64,000 nucleotides of DNA from Alcaligenaceae bacterium (GTDB taxonomy: Bacteria; Pseudomonadota; Gammaproteobacteria; Burkholderiales; Burkholderiaceae_B), in contig JAUNUJ010000011.1 in assembly GCA_030538235.1 (NCBI GenBank), positions 1 through 64,000 on the forward strand, written 5' to 3'. Positions within the stretch are counted from its first letter, which is position 1, and each line of letters starts with the position of its first letter. The notes under the pieces were generated by a model, which made no database searches, had not been told where the DNA came from, and saw nothing but the letters and a program-made list of their open reading frames with translations. A program made the translations under genes and the position numbers. Positions 40,934-51,137 of this stretch are shown here, in pieces.

Positions 40934-42741
40934 TATAATTCTCGAATTAAGGTTACAACTTTTGATGTGTTTTTAACAATAACCTCAATTACAGTTAGTG
41001 GTGTTTTTTTATAGTAATACCGTGATTCTTCACCGCTTGTAAGCGCCAAGCTAAACTCCCCATCTGATCCAATAGATAGACTAATTGAGCCATTGCTTAT
41101 TGTGTTGCCGTCTAAAACCCAACTACCTGGCTCTAGGCGCCAACGAAGTACAGCTTCATCTTTAAAACCACTAAGCTGATCTTCAACTTTAATTTCAGTG
41201 TCAAAGACTTCAATATTTCTTATATGCTTACAGCCGAGATAATCAACATAACCGCAACTGAACTTATTTGGTTCATACCTCAAAGCTATTGGTTTTAACC
41301 AAGCGCCAAACAAAAAACGACTTAACCTAGGCATTTGTTGGTGATTATCAAACTGCACTGTGTTGTGACTCGACACACCACTAAAGTAATTTAAATCTGC
41401 TGATGTTGTGTTATAGCTATAAGTGCCACCATCACGTAATACATTTTGACCGTTCCACCACAAATCAAGATGTAAGACGTCCGACTGACTAGGACGGAAC
41501 TTAAATACCGGAAGCTTAAAAGCTAAGAAAAACTTACCTTTTTGAGAAGTTATCAAACCACTTTCATGATAAAAGGAATTTTTATCTGGCAATGAAAATC
41601 CATTTCTAGGTTTCTTAGTCAAGGCAAAAAAATCCAAGACCTCATCATATCCACCAATTTCTTGATAATAGCTAAAATCACAAAATAACGTGCTCGCCAA
41701 TTGCACCGACGGTCTAAAATCTCTGTAATCAGTACTAGTAACTGGAATTAACCGAGCGCCGTCGTTAGCTCCTAAATTAGGGGCATCACCATTTTCTTGG
41801 GTTAATACATACAACCAATTGCTTGCTTTTTTTAGTTGGGAATAAAGTTTGGAAGAAAATCTCGGTTGATTTAATTTCTGTCTTATTATCTCAGCAAGGC
41901 TATAAGAATCCAACATCACACGGTGATAATTTACCGAATATTGACTAAAACCGCCATCGGACATAATAAGCTTTTGTGCTCTATTCTCAAGCCATTTAAG
42001 GCCTAAACTTTGCCAATTTTGATATTTTAGATTAGGTCTAAGCGTGTTTAATAATACTCCGCCAATATATAAAGCCGCCGCTTCCGATGTTCCGTGGTTA
42101 TTATCTTGCGCAATCGCGTAATCAATCGTTGGCTCAATACGACGTAGATGAATTTCAATCAAATTTAGAAGATTATTATTAACGGACTGTAGTCTATCTA
42201 AGCCAACCAAGCTAGCAACAATATGCATTACACGTATCGACGTCTCTTGCCCACACTTCCAATTGGGACCAATATAAGCAGGATTATGTATGCACCAATC
42301 ATTTAACCACGCGTCCAAAGTCTCTAAAGCTTTGTCGCTCCGAGCTCGTTTTTCTTGATTAACGAACTCAAAAATCCAATCTAATCGGGAAGCCTCCCAT
42401 ATACCTTTGATGTCGCCAACTTCATCTGCAAAATCAGGTAGTTGATGCCAAGGTTTCTGAGGGTTAGGAAAGTTTTTACGTGTTAAAGGATTATAAAACC
42501 AATCTGGAAAGTTTCCGTGATAGCTATATTGTAAATAGCCAAATGCCTTCAGCTTACCATTAGACATGACGGTTGAATCCTGCTCTTTTTTAACAGAGAA
42601 GAATGGCCTTCTTGGCATAGTTGCAGATAGTTTCTGAACAGGATTTAATCCCGTCTTAATACCGAGACGATATTTTGCTACACGCCATAAATTAAACAGC
42701 CCTAGAGATAGGGCTGTTTGAGTCTTTATCACTAAACTCAT
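40933..42741 (-). CDS. Heparinase II/III-family protein (polysaccharide lyase-like)
   Basis: The 602-residue protein has an N-terminal alpha/alpha toroid (about 60-340) and a C-terminal beta-sandwich with the family pattern DVLHLDLWWNGQNVLRDGGTYSYNTTSADLNYFSGVSSHNTVQFDNHQQMPRLSRF. No signal peptide is visible, unlike secreted lyases. Such genes recur in O-antigen and exopolysaccharide clusters and may process or edit a uronic-acid-containing polymer, which fits the UDP-ManNAcA genes here. The direct substrate is not known. It overlaps the flanking glycosyltransferase genes. Confidence 0.85.
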   Translation of the reverse strand: MSLVIKTQTALSLGLFNLWRVAKYRLGIKTGLNPVQKLSATMPRRPFFSVKKEQDSTVMSNGKLKAFGYLQYSYHGNFPDWFYNPLTRKNFPNPQKPWHQLPDFADEVGDIKGIWEASRLDWIFEFVNQEKRARSDKALETLDAWLNDWCIHNPAYIGPNWKCGQETSIRVMHIVASLVGLDRLQSVNNNLLNLIEIHLRRIEPTIDYAIAQDNNHGTSEAAALYIGGVLLNTLRPNLKYQNWQSLGLKWLENRAQKLIMSDGGFSQYSVNYHRVMLDSYSLAEIIRQKLNQPRFSSKLYSQLKKASNWLYVLTQENGDAPNLGANDGARLIPVTSTDYRDFRPSVQLASTLFCDFSYYQEIGGYDEVLDFFALTKKPRNGFSLPDKNSFYHESGLITSQKGKFFLAFKLPVFKFRPSQSDVLHLDLWWNGQNVLRDGGTYSYNTTSADLNYFSGVSSHNTVQFDNHQQMPRLSRFLFGAWLKPIALRYEPNKFSCGYVDYLGCKHIRNIEVFDTEIKVEDQLSGFKDEAVLRWRLEPGSWVLDGNTISNGSISLSIGSDGEFSLALTSGEESRYYYKKTPLTVIEVIVKNTSKVVTLIREL

Positions 42742-43877
42742 TTTCCAAACTCAATGCATTGTTCAACCCGAGAAATCATCGTTTTAATATTCCAAAAATC
42801 ATCGACTCTACGTTTAGCCTCCTTAGACATTCGCTCTAAGTTTTCCGGCTTTAAAACATGGTCAATAGCTTGAGCAAGATCTTCGATATTATTATTATCT
42901 AAAAGAAATCCTGTCACATTTGATTCTACCAGGTCTAATTCTGTGCCATCAGCAATTCTAGAGACAACCGGCTTTCCGAAAATCATTGCATGATTAATTA
43001 CTAAGCCTCCAAGCCCAGGGACGACAACTAAATCAGAGGCTTCAAAATAACTTCCCACACCGTTAAAAATTTTACCAAAAAATACAATCTGATTTTCCAA
43101 ACCCAACTCTTTTGCATACTGCATTAAGCAGTCTCGCTCTGGACCATCTCCAACAAACCAAAGATGAGTATTATTTTTATGAGTTGTGCTTTTTAACATA
43201 AAATTAAATGCTTCAATCAAATCTCGTGGTTTTTTATCTTTAGTTAAAGCACCCACATATAAAATAATATTTCCTGGATATTTATTTTTTAAACTCTCTA
43301 CTAGTTTAGTGTCAACTTCGGAACGAGCTTTATCCTCATCCATACTATTGGGCGCAACAATGACTCTAACCTCGCTGATGCCTTTCTCCTTAATGTAATA
43401 TTCTTTTGCCCAAGATGTTCTTGTCATCACACAATTTGCTCTTTTTAAAAGGAAATTAATGACAGGATCAAACAACTTGTTAACAATATTTTTTTTTCTA
43501 GTTCGTACCTTACCTAAACTCCACCAAACGTACTTTTTTTTAAATAATAAGCAATATATATATATTGAAATATTGTTTAAAAAATTGATTTCGCCTTCCG
43601 TAATAATCACATCTGGTCTATCTTTAATAAGTGAAAGAAGTAGAAATGGCGAAAAATATAAAGGATACCTCTGACCCTTAAATGAAAATATTGGTGACAA
43701 CGACTTTAATCGATGGGTATCAAAACTAGTTTTATTGTTTGTTACAAACTTATCATCTTTTTTATTCTTAAAGCCACCATCATAAACAATGATTTTATGA
43801 GTAGTTTTACTTATGAACTTACGTAGAAACTCAATTCGCCAATTTGCCAAATAGGGTTGAAAAAATGCTACTTTCAT
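42738..43877 (-). CDS. GT4-family glycosyltransferase
   Basis: The 379-residue enzyme shows the GT4 donor-binding lobe: ILYVGALTKDKKPRDLIEAFNFML, LWFVGDGPERDCLMQYAKELGLENQIVFFGKIF and the E-x7-E region ASDLVVVPGLGGLVINHAMIFGKPVVSR. It adds a sugar of the repeat unit from the cytoplasmic side; the donor is unknown. AT-rich. It overlaps the heparinase-like gene by four bases and abuts the acetyltransferase gene. Confidence 0.88.
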   Translation of the reverse strand: MKVAFFQPYLANWRIEFLRKFISKTTHKIIVYDGGFKNKKDDKFVTNNKTSFDTHRLKSLSPIFSFKGQRYPLYFSPFLLLSLIKDRPDVIITEGEINFLNNISIYIYCLLFKKKYVWWSLGKVRTRKKNIVNKLFDPVINFLLKRANCVMTRTSWAKEYYIKEKGISEVRVIVAPNSMDEDKARSEVDTKLVESLKNKYPGNIILYVGALTKDKKPRDLIEAFNFMLKSTTHKNNTHLWFVGDGPERDCLMQYAKELGLENQIVFFGKIFNGVGSYFEASDLVVVPGLGGLVINHAMIFGKPVVSRIADGTELDLVESNVTGFLLDNNNIEDLAQAIDHVLKPENLERMSKEAKRRVDDFWNIKTMISRVEQCIEFGK

Positions 43878-44332
43878 TAATAAATATTCCTTAACAACTC
43901 ATAGATATCTTGATCAATCTCACGAATCACTTTTGCTGGAACACCAGCAACAATTGAATTATCAGGGACATCTTTGATTACAACAGCATTAGCACCAATA
44001 ATTACGTTATTTCCAATTGAAATATCACCTAAAATTCGTGCGCCTGCAGATATATAAACATTATTGCCAATGACAGGTATTCCAACAGGATCTAATTGGC
44101 GCCCAATAGTAACCCCTTGGCCTATTATCACTTTGTCTCCAATAATAGCTTTAGAATGCATAACTACACCTATGCCACCATAAGCAAATTTAGAATCCCT
44201 TCCTATTTTTGCTGAGTAAGGCACAACACTGTTAAAAATCAAAAATATAAAGTATTTAATTAACAAAGGTAAAACTGGTATTTTCTTTTCATACAACCAA
44301 TTTGATATTCGATAAAAAAGAATAGCGTTCAT
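43877..44332 (-). CDS. Hexapeptide-repeat acetyltransferase (CysE/WcaB-like)
   Basis: The 151-residue left-handed beta-helix protein has repeats such as GDKVIIGQGVTIGRQ, PVIGNNVYISAGARILGDISIGNNVIIGANAVVIKDVPDNSIVAGVPAKVIR. It resembles the serine acetyltransferase-like O-acetyltransferases of capsule clusters and probably O-acetylates the polysaccharide. It overlaps the downstream glycosyltransferase start. Confidence 0.88.
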   Translation of the reverse strand: MNAILFYRISNWLYEKKIPVLPLLIKYFIFLIFNSVVPYSAKIGRDSKFAYGGIGVVMHSKAIIGDKVIIGQGVTIGRQLDPVGIPVIGNNVYISAGARILGDISIGNNVIIGANAVVIKDVPDNSIVAGVPAKVIREIDQDIYELLRNIY

Positions 44333-44351
44333 AATTTATCCTAAAACTTTT

Positions 44352-45512
44352 TTATTTATAAGATTCGTTTTTCTTTAATACTTGAGCACACATAACCATA
44401 ACAAATATCACCAACATGAAATTAGCCATCAATGTCGCCCAAACTGCCCCTTGTAGCCCATACTGAGGGATTAAATAAAGATTAAAAGCAACATTAACAG
44501 CAAAAGAAACGAATGAAGTCAATAATAACAACTTTGCTTTATCTTGTTGAATCAAAATATAGTTTGATACTAGGTAAAATGGCAAGATAGCATGCGCTAA
44601 AAGCAACAAAACTAACTCATTGATATAAAATCCGTAACCTTTAATTAAGTTAAACTTAAATATCAAAGTGAAGAGGACAATACTCACAAAACTGCCTATT
44701 AATCCAATACCTAGCATCAACCCTAGTGTCTGTTTAACATTATTTAATAAGCTTTTTCTATCATCAGATTTATATATTTTCTTCTCGTATATAATAGACA
44801 CAATAGAAAATAAAAATATCAAACCTGAGGCAAAGACATATATAAAACTATAATTTCCAACAGCATCAAAATCAACATAAGTCTTTAAAATAAACCTATC
44901 TGCAACGCCGATACCTAATAATGAGACTCCATGTAGCATTAAAGGGAAACCATGCAAAAACCTTTTTGTAAAATCAAACTTCTGAAAAAAGCCAGACTTA
45001 ACAATAAAAACAAACATTGCAACAGTTGCTAATCCGGCAGCAAATAACTCAGAAAAAATATAAGCGGTAGGACTATAAAAAAAATAAACTACGGCCACAA
45101 CAAATATCAAGCGAAATACAGAGTAGATTACTCTATTCAAAGCATAGCAATTATATTTTTCTTCGGCTCTATAATAAGTTAAATAAAGTTTATTTAGAGT
45201 CAAAAATAAAGCGGCGAATGCAATAAAAAATAAATCAAAAAGAAGTAAAATGACGCTCGTTAATAACCAAACAACTATAGTAAATTTAAAAGAAACAATT
45301 AACTCTTTCCCAGGCTCCCCTTTCAAAATCAGTCTGTCCTGCCCAAAAAGAAATAATGGCAAGAATAGTAAGATCATTGAGTAATTAAGACTGACTTCAC
45401 CATACACTACAGGAGAAGCAAAGAAAGGGATTATAGCTAATGAAGCCCACGAAAGTACCTTTGCAAAAACCTCTGCAAAACCTATTCTTATTAAGGGATT
45501 TTTAAAATTCAT
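44352..45512 (-). CDS. Wzx-type repeat-unit flippase
   Basis: This 386-residue integral membrane protein has about twelve hydrophobic segments and only short loops. The N-terminal VFAKVLSWASLAIIPFFASPVVYGEVSLNYSMILLFLPLFLFGQDRLIL matches polysaccharide flippases (MATE-like MOP superfamily). It moves the undecaprenyl-linked unit across the inner membrane. Position next to a Wzy-like gene supports this. Such proteins diverge fast, so the call rests on topology and context. Confidence 0.8.
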   Translation of the reverse strand: MNFKNPLIRIGFAEVFAKVLSWASLAIIPFFASPVVYGEVSLNYSMILLFLPLFLFGQDRLILKGEPGKELIVSFKFTIVVWLLTSVILLLFDLFFIAFAALFLTLNKLYLTYYRAEEKYNCYALNRVIYSVFRLIFVVAVVYFFYSPTAYIFSELFAAGLATVAMFVFIVKSGFFQKFDFTKRFLHGFPLMLHGVSLLGIGVADRFILKTYVDFDAVGNYSFIYVFASGLIFLFSIVSIIYEKKIYKSDDRKSLLNNVKQTLGLMLGIGLIGSFVSIVLFTLIFKFNLIKGYGFYINELVLLLLAHAILPFYLVSNYILIQQDKAKLLLLTSFVSFAVNVAFNLYLIPQYGLQGAVWATLMANFMLVIFVMVMCAQVLKKNESYK

Positions 45513-45521
45513 AGCTAAAAA

Positions 45522-46895
45522 CTATCGATTTGTATAGAGATATCTAGGTTTAATTATTTTCGTTGCTACATAAACACCCAAATAAACGATGGTCAATGAA
45601 ATAATTACATTAACAAACGAACCACGAACAAAGTGATAAATAAAAGTAAATGAAATAGCAAAAAACAAGTATGATGATAAAACTTTTTTTGAACGATCAA
45701 ATAAAGAAAATATTACACCATAACAAATGAAAACAATTAGTCCCAAAAATCCATAATTCAAATATGCATCACCAAAAACTCCTGGCGGTATCGTCATAAC
45801 ATCCAATCCTGTGAGCATCTGACCGATTAAAGAATCGGTTGTAGGTATTTTTTTATCATAAATAAAACTTGGTACAAAAGCCATTAACAACCGATAATAA
45901 GATTGTCCATTAAGGAAAAAGTCATGAATATATGCGTAATCGAAAATTCTAATAACCATATTTGCATAACCCATATCGCCAGATTTAACTGAGACAATAA
46001 GCATATCTTTCAATGACATACCTAAAGCCCCAGAACCTTCTACATAAACACCCCTTGCAAATCTGACAAAAACGCCTAATATAGAAAGAAGACCTAGCGC
46101 CAAAAGAAGCGGAGTAACTTTTACTTTTGAAGGTGTTTTGTTCCGATACTCGATTGCGCCCCGTGTGAATTGCATCCTCTTGAAAATATAAAAACCAACT
46201 GGAATAGCCAACAAATGAGTCATTATCATGGTTCTATTTCTTAAAGAAATAAAATATATGTACTCTAATAAAAGGAAAAGTACTAAAACCATCAACACAT
46301 AAATAGGATTGAATTTCTTCCTTGCTAAAAAAACCCCTAATAATACATAAAAAACCGAAGAAAAATAAGACAGTAAGAGAGCCAATCCTTTACCACCTTG
46401 AACGTATTTCAATTCAACACGAGTCATATTTATTGCTGAAAACCCACCAACGGATTTCAACATCCAAAGTGCACTTAAAATAGTTAAAGCTCCCATAATA
46501 TAAAGAGCTAAATCAAATCTACTACTATTAACAAGTATCAGTACACTCTCATCTTTTTTTCTGTAAAACAGAAAATAGACAGCGCAAAAAATATGAATAG
46601 ATGCAATATTTAAGATATGATAAATTTCAATCGATCTAGGGGTTCCTGATAACACTTCTCCAGGAAAAAGAAATTCACTAATGGGTGACAAATAAAATAG
46701 TGTTAAATAACACAGGACGAACCAAAAAAATATTGACCTTAAATTTAATTGGTGAATGGCTTGAGTCAGTAACAAAACAAATGAAAAACAATAAATGAAG
46801 AAAGTGTAACCCTCTCCAAACCATGAGAGAGTACCACTTAATGTAGCAAAACAACTATTTAAAAAAATATAAATAAGATGTTTTTGAGATATCAT
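45522..46895 (-). CDS. Wzy-type O-antigen polymerase
   Basis: The 457-residue membrane protein has about eleven to twelve segments and a large periplasmic loop before the C-terminal helices (about residues 300-360, containing NGQSYYRLLMAFVPSFIYDKKIP), as in O-antigen polymerases. It would link repeat units in the periplasm. It overlaps wecC by four bases. The identity is inferred from topology and cluster position. Confidence 0.75.
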   Translation of the reverse strand: MISQKHLIYIFLNSCFATLSGTLSWFGEGYTFFIYCFSFVLLLTQAIHQLNLRSIFFWFVLCYLTLFYLSPISEFLFPGEVLSGTPRSIEIYHILNIASIHIFCAVYFLFYRKKDESVLILVNSSRFDLALYIMGALTILSALWMLKSVGGFSAINMTRVELKYVQGGKGLALLLSYFSSVFYVLLGVFLARKKFNPIYVLMVLVLFLLLEYIYFISLRNRTMIMTHLLAIPVGFYIFKRMQFTRGAIEYRNKTPSKVKVTPLLLALGLLSILGVFVRFARGVYVEGSGALGMSLKDMLIVSVKSGDMGYANMVIRIFDYAYIHDFFLNGQSYYRLLMAFVPSFIYDKKIPTTDSLIGQMLTGLDVMTIPPGVFGDAYLNYGFLGLIVFICYGVIFSLFDRSKKVLSSYLFFAISFTFIYHFVRGSFVNVIISLTIVYLGVYVATKIIKPRYLYTNR

Positions 46896-48145
46896 TTAAC
46901 AATACCTTTTGTATCAACAGTCTGCTGTTCATTTGTAAAAACTACTTTTTTAAATTCTTTATGATCAACCAAAATCAAATGAATATCAGCAGAATCTTTA
47001 TCATCAATTGAAATCAACTTAACATTCTCTGGCATGCCTTTTGGCAACTCTTCAATATTTGGTTCTATCGCTAAAATATTTAAACCTTGTTCTGCTAACT
47101 TTTTTGTAATAGACAAAGCAGGACTTTCACGCAAATCGTCAATATCTGGTTTAAATGCTAAACCGTAACAAGCAATCGTAATGTCCTTAATTGTTTTATC
47201 TGGATTAGCTTGTAAGAAATCAGCAATCTTAATTTTAACTTGATTAATTACCCACTCTGGCTTATCATCATTTACTTCACGGGCAGTACGAATTAAACGC
47301 GCCTCATCAGGTGTTCTTGAAACAATAAACCAAGGGTCAACTGCAATGCAATGACCACCAACACCTGGGCCTGGTTGTAAAATATTAACCCGGGGGTGAC
47401 GGTTAGCCAATTGGATCAACTCCCAAACATTGATGTCTAATTTTTCACAAATTATCGACAATTCATTAGCAAAAGCAATGTTCACGTCTCGGAAACTATT
47501 TTCTGTCAGTTTGCACATTTCCGCTGTGCGTGCATTTGTAGTAATGCAATCGCCTTTGACAAAAGTTTTATAAAGCTCTACCGATGCATGTGCTGATTTT
47601 TCGGACATCCCACCCACAATACGATCGTTACTAATTAATTCTTGAAGTACTTTACCCGGTAAAACACGCTCAGGACAGTGAGCAATTAATATGTCCGCTT
47701 CTTCACCATGGGTTTGTGGGAACGTAAGATCAGGTCGTTGCTCACTTAACCACGCAGACATTAGCTCTGTCGCACCAACAGGTGAAGTTGATTCAAGAAT
47801 AACCAAATTACCAGGCTTTAAAAACGGCGCTAAAGCTTTGGAAGCGGTTTCAATATAAGCAAGGTCCGGTTCATGTGCATTTTTAAAAGGCGTAGGCACA
47901 GCAACCACATAAGCATCCGCGAAATCTGGCGTAGTCTGAGCACGTAATTTTCCGCCTGACACCACATCACGTACGATAGCATCAAGATCGGGCTCAATAA
48001 TATGAACTTTACCTTGATTAATCAGATTAACAGCTCGTTCATTGACATCAACGCCGATTACCTTAACACCATGTGCTGCAAATGTTGCCGCTGTAGGCAA
48101 CCCAATATATCCTAAACCAATTACACATACTTGCTCAAACTTCAT
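46892..48145 (-). CDS. wecC: UDP-N-acetyl-D-mannosamine dehydrogenase
   Basis: The 417-residue NAD enzyme oxidises UDP-ManNAc to UDP-ManNAcA. It has the Rossmann opening VCVIGLGYIGLPTAATFAAHGVKVIGVDVN, TVPVGATEL-type ESTSPVGATELMSAWL, TENSFRDVNIAFANELSIICE and the catalytic Cys in GPGVGGHCIAVDPWF. WecC is distinguished from UDP-glucose dehydrogenases by this GHCIAVDP and the pairing with wecB just upstream. Confidence 0.93.
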   Translation of the reverse strand: MKFEQVCVIGLGYIGLPTAATFAAHGVKVIGVDVNERAVNLINQGKVHIIEPDLDAIVRDVVSGGKLRAQTTPDFADAYVVAVPTPFKNAHEPDLAYIETASKALAPFLKPGNLVILESTSPVGATELMSAWLSEQRPDLTFPQTHGEEADILIAHCPERVLPGKVLQELISNDRIVGGMSEKSAHASVELYKTFVKGDCITTNARTAEMCKLTENSFRDVNIAFANELSIICEKLDINVWELIQLANRHPRVNILQPGPGVGGHCIAVDPWFIVSRTPDEARLIRTAREVNDDKPEWVINQVKIKIADFLQANPDKTIKDITIACYGLAFKPDIDDLRESPALSITKKLAEQGLNILAIEPNIEELPKGMPENVKLISIDDKDSADIHLILVDHKEFKKVVFTNEQQTVDTKGIVK

Positions 48146-48178
48146 CTTTATTAAGCCTTATTTTATCTAAGTGATCGA

Positions 48179-49303
48179 TTATAATTTTTCGATTAAATAA
48201 TCAACAATTCTTTGTGATGCCTTACCATCACCGTATGGATTATGAGCTAAACTCATTTTTTCATATTCATGAGTATCGCTTAATAACTTATCTACACTTT
48301 GAGTAATTAAGTCAACATCCGTACCCACTAATTTTACGGTCCCAGCTGCCACTGCTTCGGGTCTTTCTGTCGTATCTCTCATTACAAGAACTGGTTTTCG
48401 CAATGACGGAGCCTCTTCTTGAATGCCACCAGAATCAGTTAAAATCAAGTAACTACGATTCATTAAATAAACAAATGGCAAATAATCTAATGGTTCAATT
48501 AAATAGACATTACTGATATCAGACAGTAAACGTTTCACAGGCTCTTGTACGTTTGGATTTAAGTGGACAGGATATACAATATCCACTTCAGGATGATCCA
48601 ATGCAATCTGACGGATTGCTTGACAAATCCTTTCAAAACCGCCCCCAAAGTTCTCGCGTCGGTGACCTGTCACAAGTACTAATTTGCGCTCTGAATCAAG
48701 GAAAGAAAACTGCTCAGCAAACTTTTGCTGCAACTCATCAGAACCTTCTAACTTTTCCACCACAGAAAGCAAAGCATCAATCACAGTATTTCCTGTTACT
48801 ACAATACTATCGACAGATTTATTTTCTCTTAGTAAATTTTCTTTGGCTGTTGTAGTAGGTGCAAAGTGAAAATTAGTAAGTGTCCCGGTCAAACAGCGAT
48901 TAGCTTCTTCTGGCCATGGAGAATAAATATTACCCGTACGTAAACCGGCTTCTACGTGCCCTACTTTAATTTGTTGATAATAGGCCGCTAAGCTAGCAGC
49001 AAAAGTCGTTGCTGTATCACCATGTACTAAAATCACATCAGGTTGATAATCTTTAAATACTTCCCGAAGCTTCGTAAGAATTGAGACGGTAACATCAGTT
49101 AAGTCTTGACCAGATTTCATAATATTCAGATCAAAGTCTGGTGTAATCTTAAAAAGGTGAAGAACTTGGTCTAGCATTTCTCTGTGTTGACCCGTTACAC
49201 AAACTTTTGATTCGAAACCAGAGCAATCAGCCAACGCTTGTACCAAAGGAGCCATTTTGATAGCCTCTGGTCTGGTGCCAAAAATTGTAAGAATTTTTTT
49301 CAT
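48179..49303 (-). CDS. wecB: UDP-N-acetylglucosamine 2-epimerase
   Basis: The 374-residue non-hydrolysing epimerase converts UDP-GlcNAc to UDP-ManNAc. Features are [62 protein letters not shown] and [23 protein letters not shown]. It is the first gene of the polysaccharide operon read leftward; its promoter should lie within 49304-49450. The ribosome site is weak. Confidence 0.96.
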   Translation of the reverse strand: MKKILTIFGTRPEAIKMAPLVQALADCSGFESKVCVTGQHREMLDQVLHLFKITPDFDLNIMKSGQDLTDVTVSILTKLREVFKDYQPDVILVHGDTATTFAASLAAYYQQIKVGHVEAGLRTGNIYSPWPEEANRCLTGTLTNFHFAPTTTAKENLLRENKSVDSIVVTGNTVIDALLSVVEKLEGSDELQQKFAEQFSFLDSERKLVLVTGHRRENFGGGFERICQAIRQIALDHPEVDIVYPVHLNPNVQEPVKRLLSDISNVYLIEPLDYLPFVYLMNRSYLILTDSGGIQEEAPSLRKPVLVMRDTTERPEAVAAGTVKLVGTDVDLITQSVDKLLSDTHEYEKMSLAHNPYGDGKASQRIVDYLIEKL

Positions 49304-49683
49304 ATTAAACCAATCTAATTATTATAGATATAAATCATCTATTAACAGTCAAGTAAAGCAATCCGTCCCTAGAACTCGGTCCACTCACAGGGACAGCCTT
49401 GTTTGAAAGATCAAACATCGCGAGAAAACCTGAGAGAACAATAATCTAGTATTGTAAGTCTTTTTGTCAGCTTTGTGCGGTGGTCACAGTGAATTTGGGG
49501 GATTGTTTACCATCTATTTAAGAAAAATTTAATTAATTATTAAGAATTTTTATTAAATAACAGATGCTTAAATGACTCTCTTACTTTCTCAGCGTATTGA
49601 ATTGCACCAATTTGTAATGACCCAGCACTTTCTGCTCACATTATGCCTCTAAAGCCTTCAGAGGTTTCTTAAAGTTCTCCAGA
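49304..49683. other. Non-coding stretch between wecB and a truncated gene
   Basis: 380 AT-rich bases. It includes a GTCCCT...AGGGAC inverted repeat (about 49364-49395) in the presumed wecB leader, without a U-tract, and a CCTCTAAAGCCTTCAGAGG hairpin (49645-49663). No gene is supported. Confidence 0.4.
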
Positions 49684-50067
49684 TCATGTCGCAACCAAAG
49701 TTTTTATTTCTTTGTAAAGTGCAATTAAATGCTCTAGCGTTAAATCTAATATTGGCTCATACATAAATGAATTGAGGTGGATATTAGAGCTTACAGTAAT
49801 GCTTACTTTTTCTAGAGTATTTAGCGCTGAACTAACGGGCTGAAGCTGCTTGTACGCTTTAAGTAATCCAGAATACTGATTTCTAGTACCATTAAACCAG
49901 TAGCTGGTCTTATTGGTCTTACGTCTTATTTCCTGAGTTATGTATTTCTCAGCTTGAAGACGGATTGCCATAGATAAAAGCACTTTGTTTTCTAAGTTTA
50001 AACTATCATGTCCGGTTTGTTTTGCTAAAAGATCAGCTTGATTAAAAATCAGATGTAACATAGGTTT
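49684..50067 (-). pseudogene. C-terminal remnant of an unknown gene cut by an IS end
   Basis: The reading frame extends to 50127, but its first 20 codons are IS terminal sequence, so the native part begins about 50067 and has lost its start. The remaining ~127 residues (LENKVLLSMAIRLQAEKYITQEIRRK...) are helical and look like the end of a larger protein; no family is recognised. An internal Met codon near 50060 has no ribosome site. No matching upstream part is seen beyond the IS. Confidence 0.5.
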
Positions 50068-50100
50068 GGTAATCCCCCCATTTTTAACAGCAGTTGGCAG
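50068..50100 (+). repeat. Left terminal inverted repeat
   Basis: Starts GGTAATCCCCCCATTTTT and ends CAGTTGGCAG. It is the exact reverse complement of 51121-51153. Confidence 0.9.
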
Positions 50101-50159
50101 GGTAATCCCCCCACAAAACCATAGCAATTAGAAGTAGAATTTCTTATAAAGGAAATTCA

Positions 50160-50426
50160 ATGAAAAGATCACGATATACCGACAGCCAAATCATGGCGAT
50201 TCTTAAACAAGCCGAAGCTGGTACACCAGTGCCAGAGCTATGCCGAGAGCATGGTATGAGTAGCGCCACTTTCTACAAGTGGCGTGCAAAATACGGTGGC
50301 ATGGATGCCTCCATGATGTCTCGGCTTAAAGAGCTTGAAGCGGAGAATCAGCGCCTTAAAAAGATGTATGCCGAAGAGCGTCTGAAGGCTGAGATTGCTC
50401 GCGAGGCCATCGAAAAAAAGTGGTAA
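50160..50426 (+). CDS. IS3-family transposase OrfA
   Basis: The 88-residue helix-turn-helix protein is typical of IS3 Orf[46 protein letters not shown] and a C-terminal leucine zipper ([24 protein letters not shown]). It binds IS ends. An A7G slippery run at its 3' end (about 50413-50420) would allow -1 frameshifting into orfB. Confidence 0.92.
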   Translation: MKRSRYTDSQIMAILKQAEAGTPVPELCREHGMSSATFYKWRAKYGGMDASMMSRLKELEAENQRLKKMYAEERLKAEIAREAIEKKW

Positions 50427-51137
50427 CGCCATCTCGACGAAAAGAGATGGCGCAACGCGCAGTCATGCAGTTTAGAGCGAGTATACGAGTGGCATGTGAG
50501 GTATTTAGCATCAGCCAAAGTTGCTATTACTATCAGCCTAAGCAAACCGATGAGAATGAGGTTATTGCTGACTGGTTGATTCGATTGACCACCGCTCAAC
50601 GTGACTGGGGATTTGGCTTATGTTTTCTGTACTTACGCAACATTAAGGAGTTTAAATGGAACCACAAACGAGTTTATCAAATCTATTGTGAGTTAGAGTT
50701 GAACTTGCGTATCAAACCTAAGAAACGCATTGTCCGTGAACGCCCTGAGGCACTCGGTGCAACCACTGCGATTAACCAAGTGTGGTCGATGGATTTTATG
50801 CATGACCAACTGGCTGACGGCCGCAGCTTACGTCTATTTAACGTGATAGATGACTTTAATCGTGAGGGTTTAGGCATTGAAGTAGACTTCTCTTTGCCCG
50901 CTGAGCGAGTCACGAGGGTGTTAGATCAAATCATCGAATAGCGAGGCAAACCTGCGTGCCTACGGTGTGACAATGGACCAGAATCTCTTCGACAGTCTAG
51001 AAGAAGTTCAGCACGGAGCGACTGCTTGGCTCTGGACTTATAATAACGAACGCCCTAATATGGCTTTAGGTGGCTTCACACCGAGGCAGAAATTACATCA
51101 ATACAAATTAAATAATTCTACTGCCAACTGCTGTTAA
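50420..51137 (+). pseudogene. IS3-family transposase OrfB, inactivated
   Basis: Residues 1-173 match OrfB (HTH_21 region, then [29 protein letters not shown] with the first catalytic Asp of the rve domain). TAG at 50939-50941 replaces the expected Trp codon of IIEWRGKP. After CDNGPE a deletion of roughly 45 codons removes the segment with the last catalytic Glu, and the tail (LFDSLEEVQ...WLWTYNNERPNMALGGFTPRQKLHQ, 50982-51137) is in another frame. Confidence 0.88.

Noticed and set aside
49490-49515. TTGGGGGATTGTTTACC resembling the IS right end
   Set aside because: Only a partial match with an insertion; no IS coding sequence near it.
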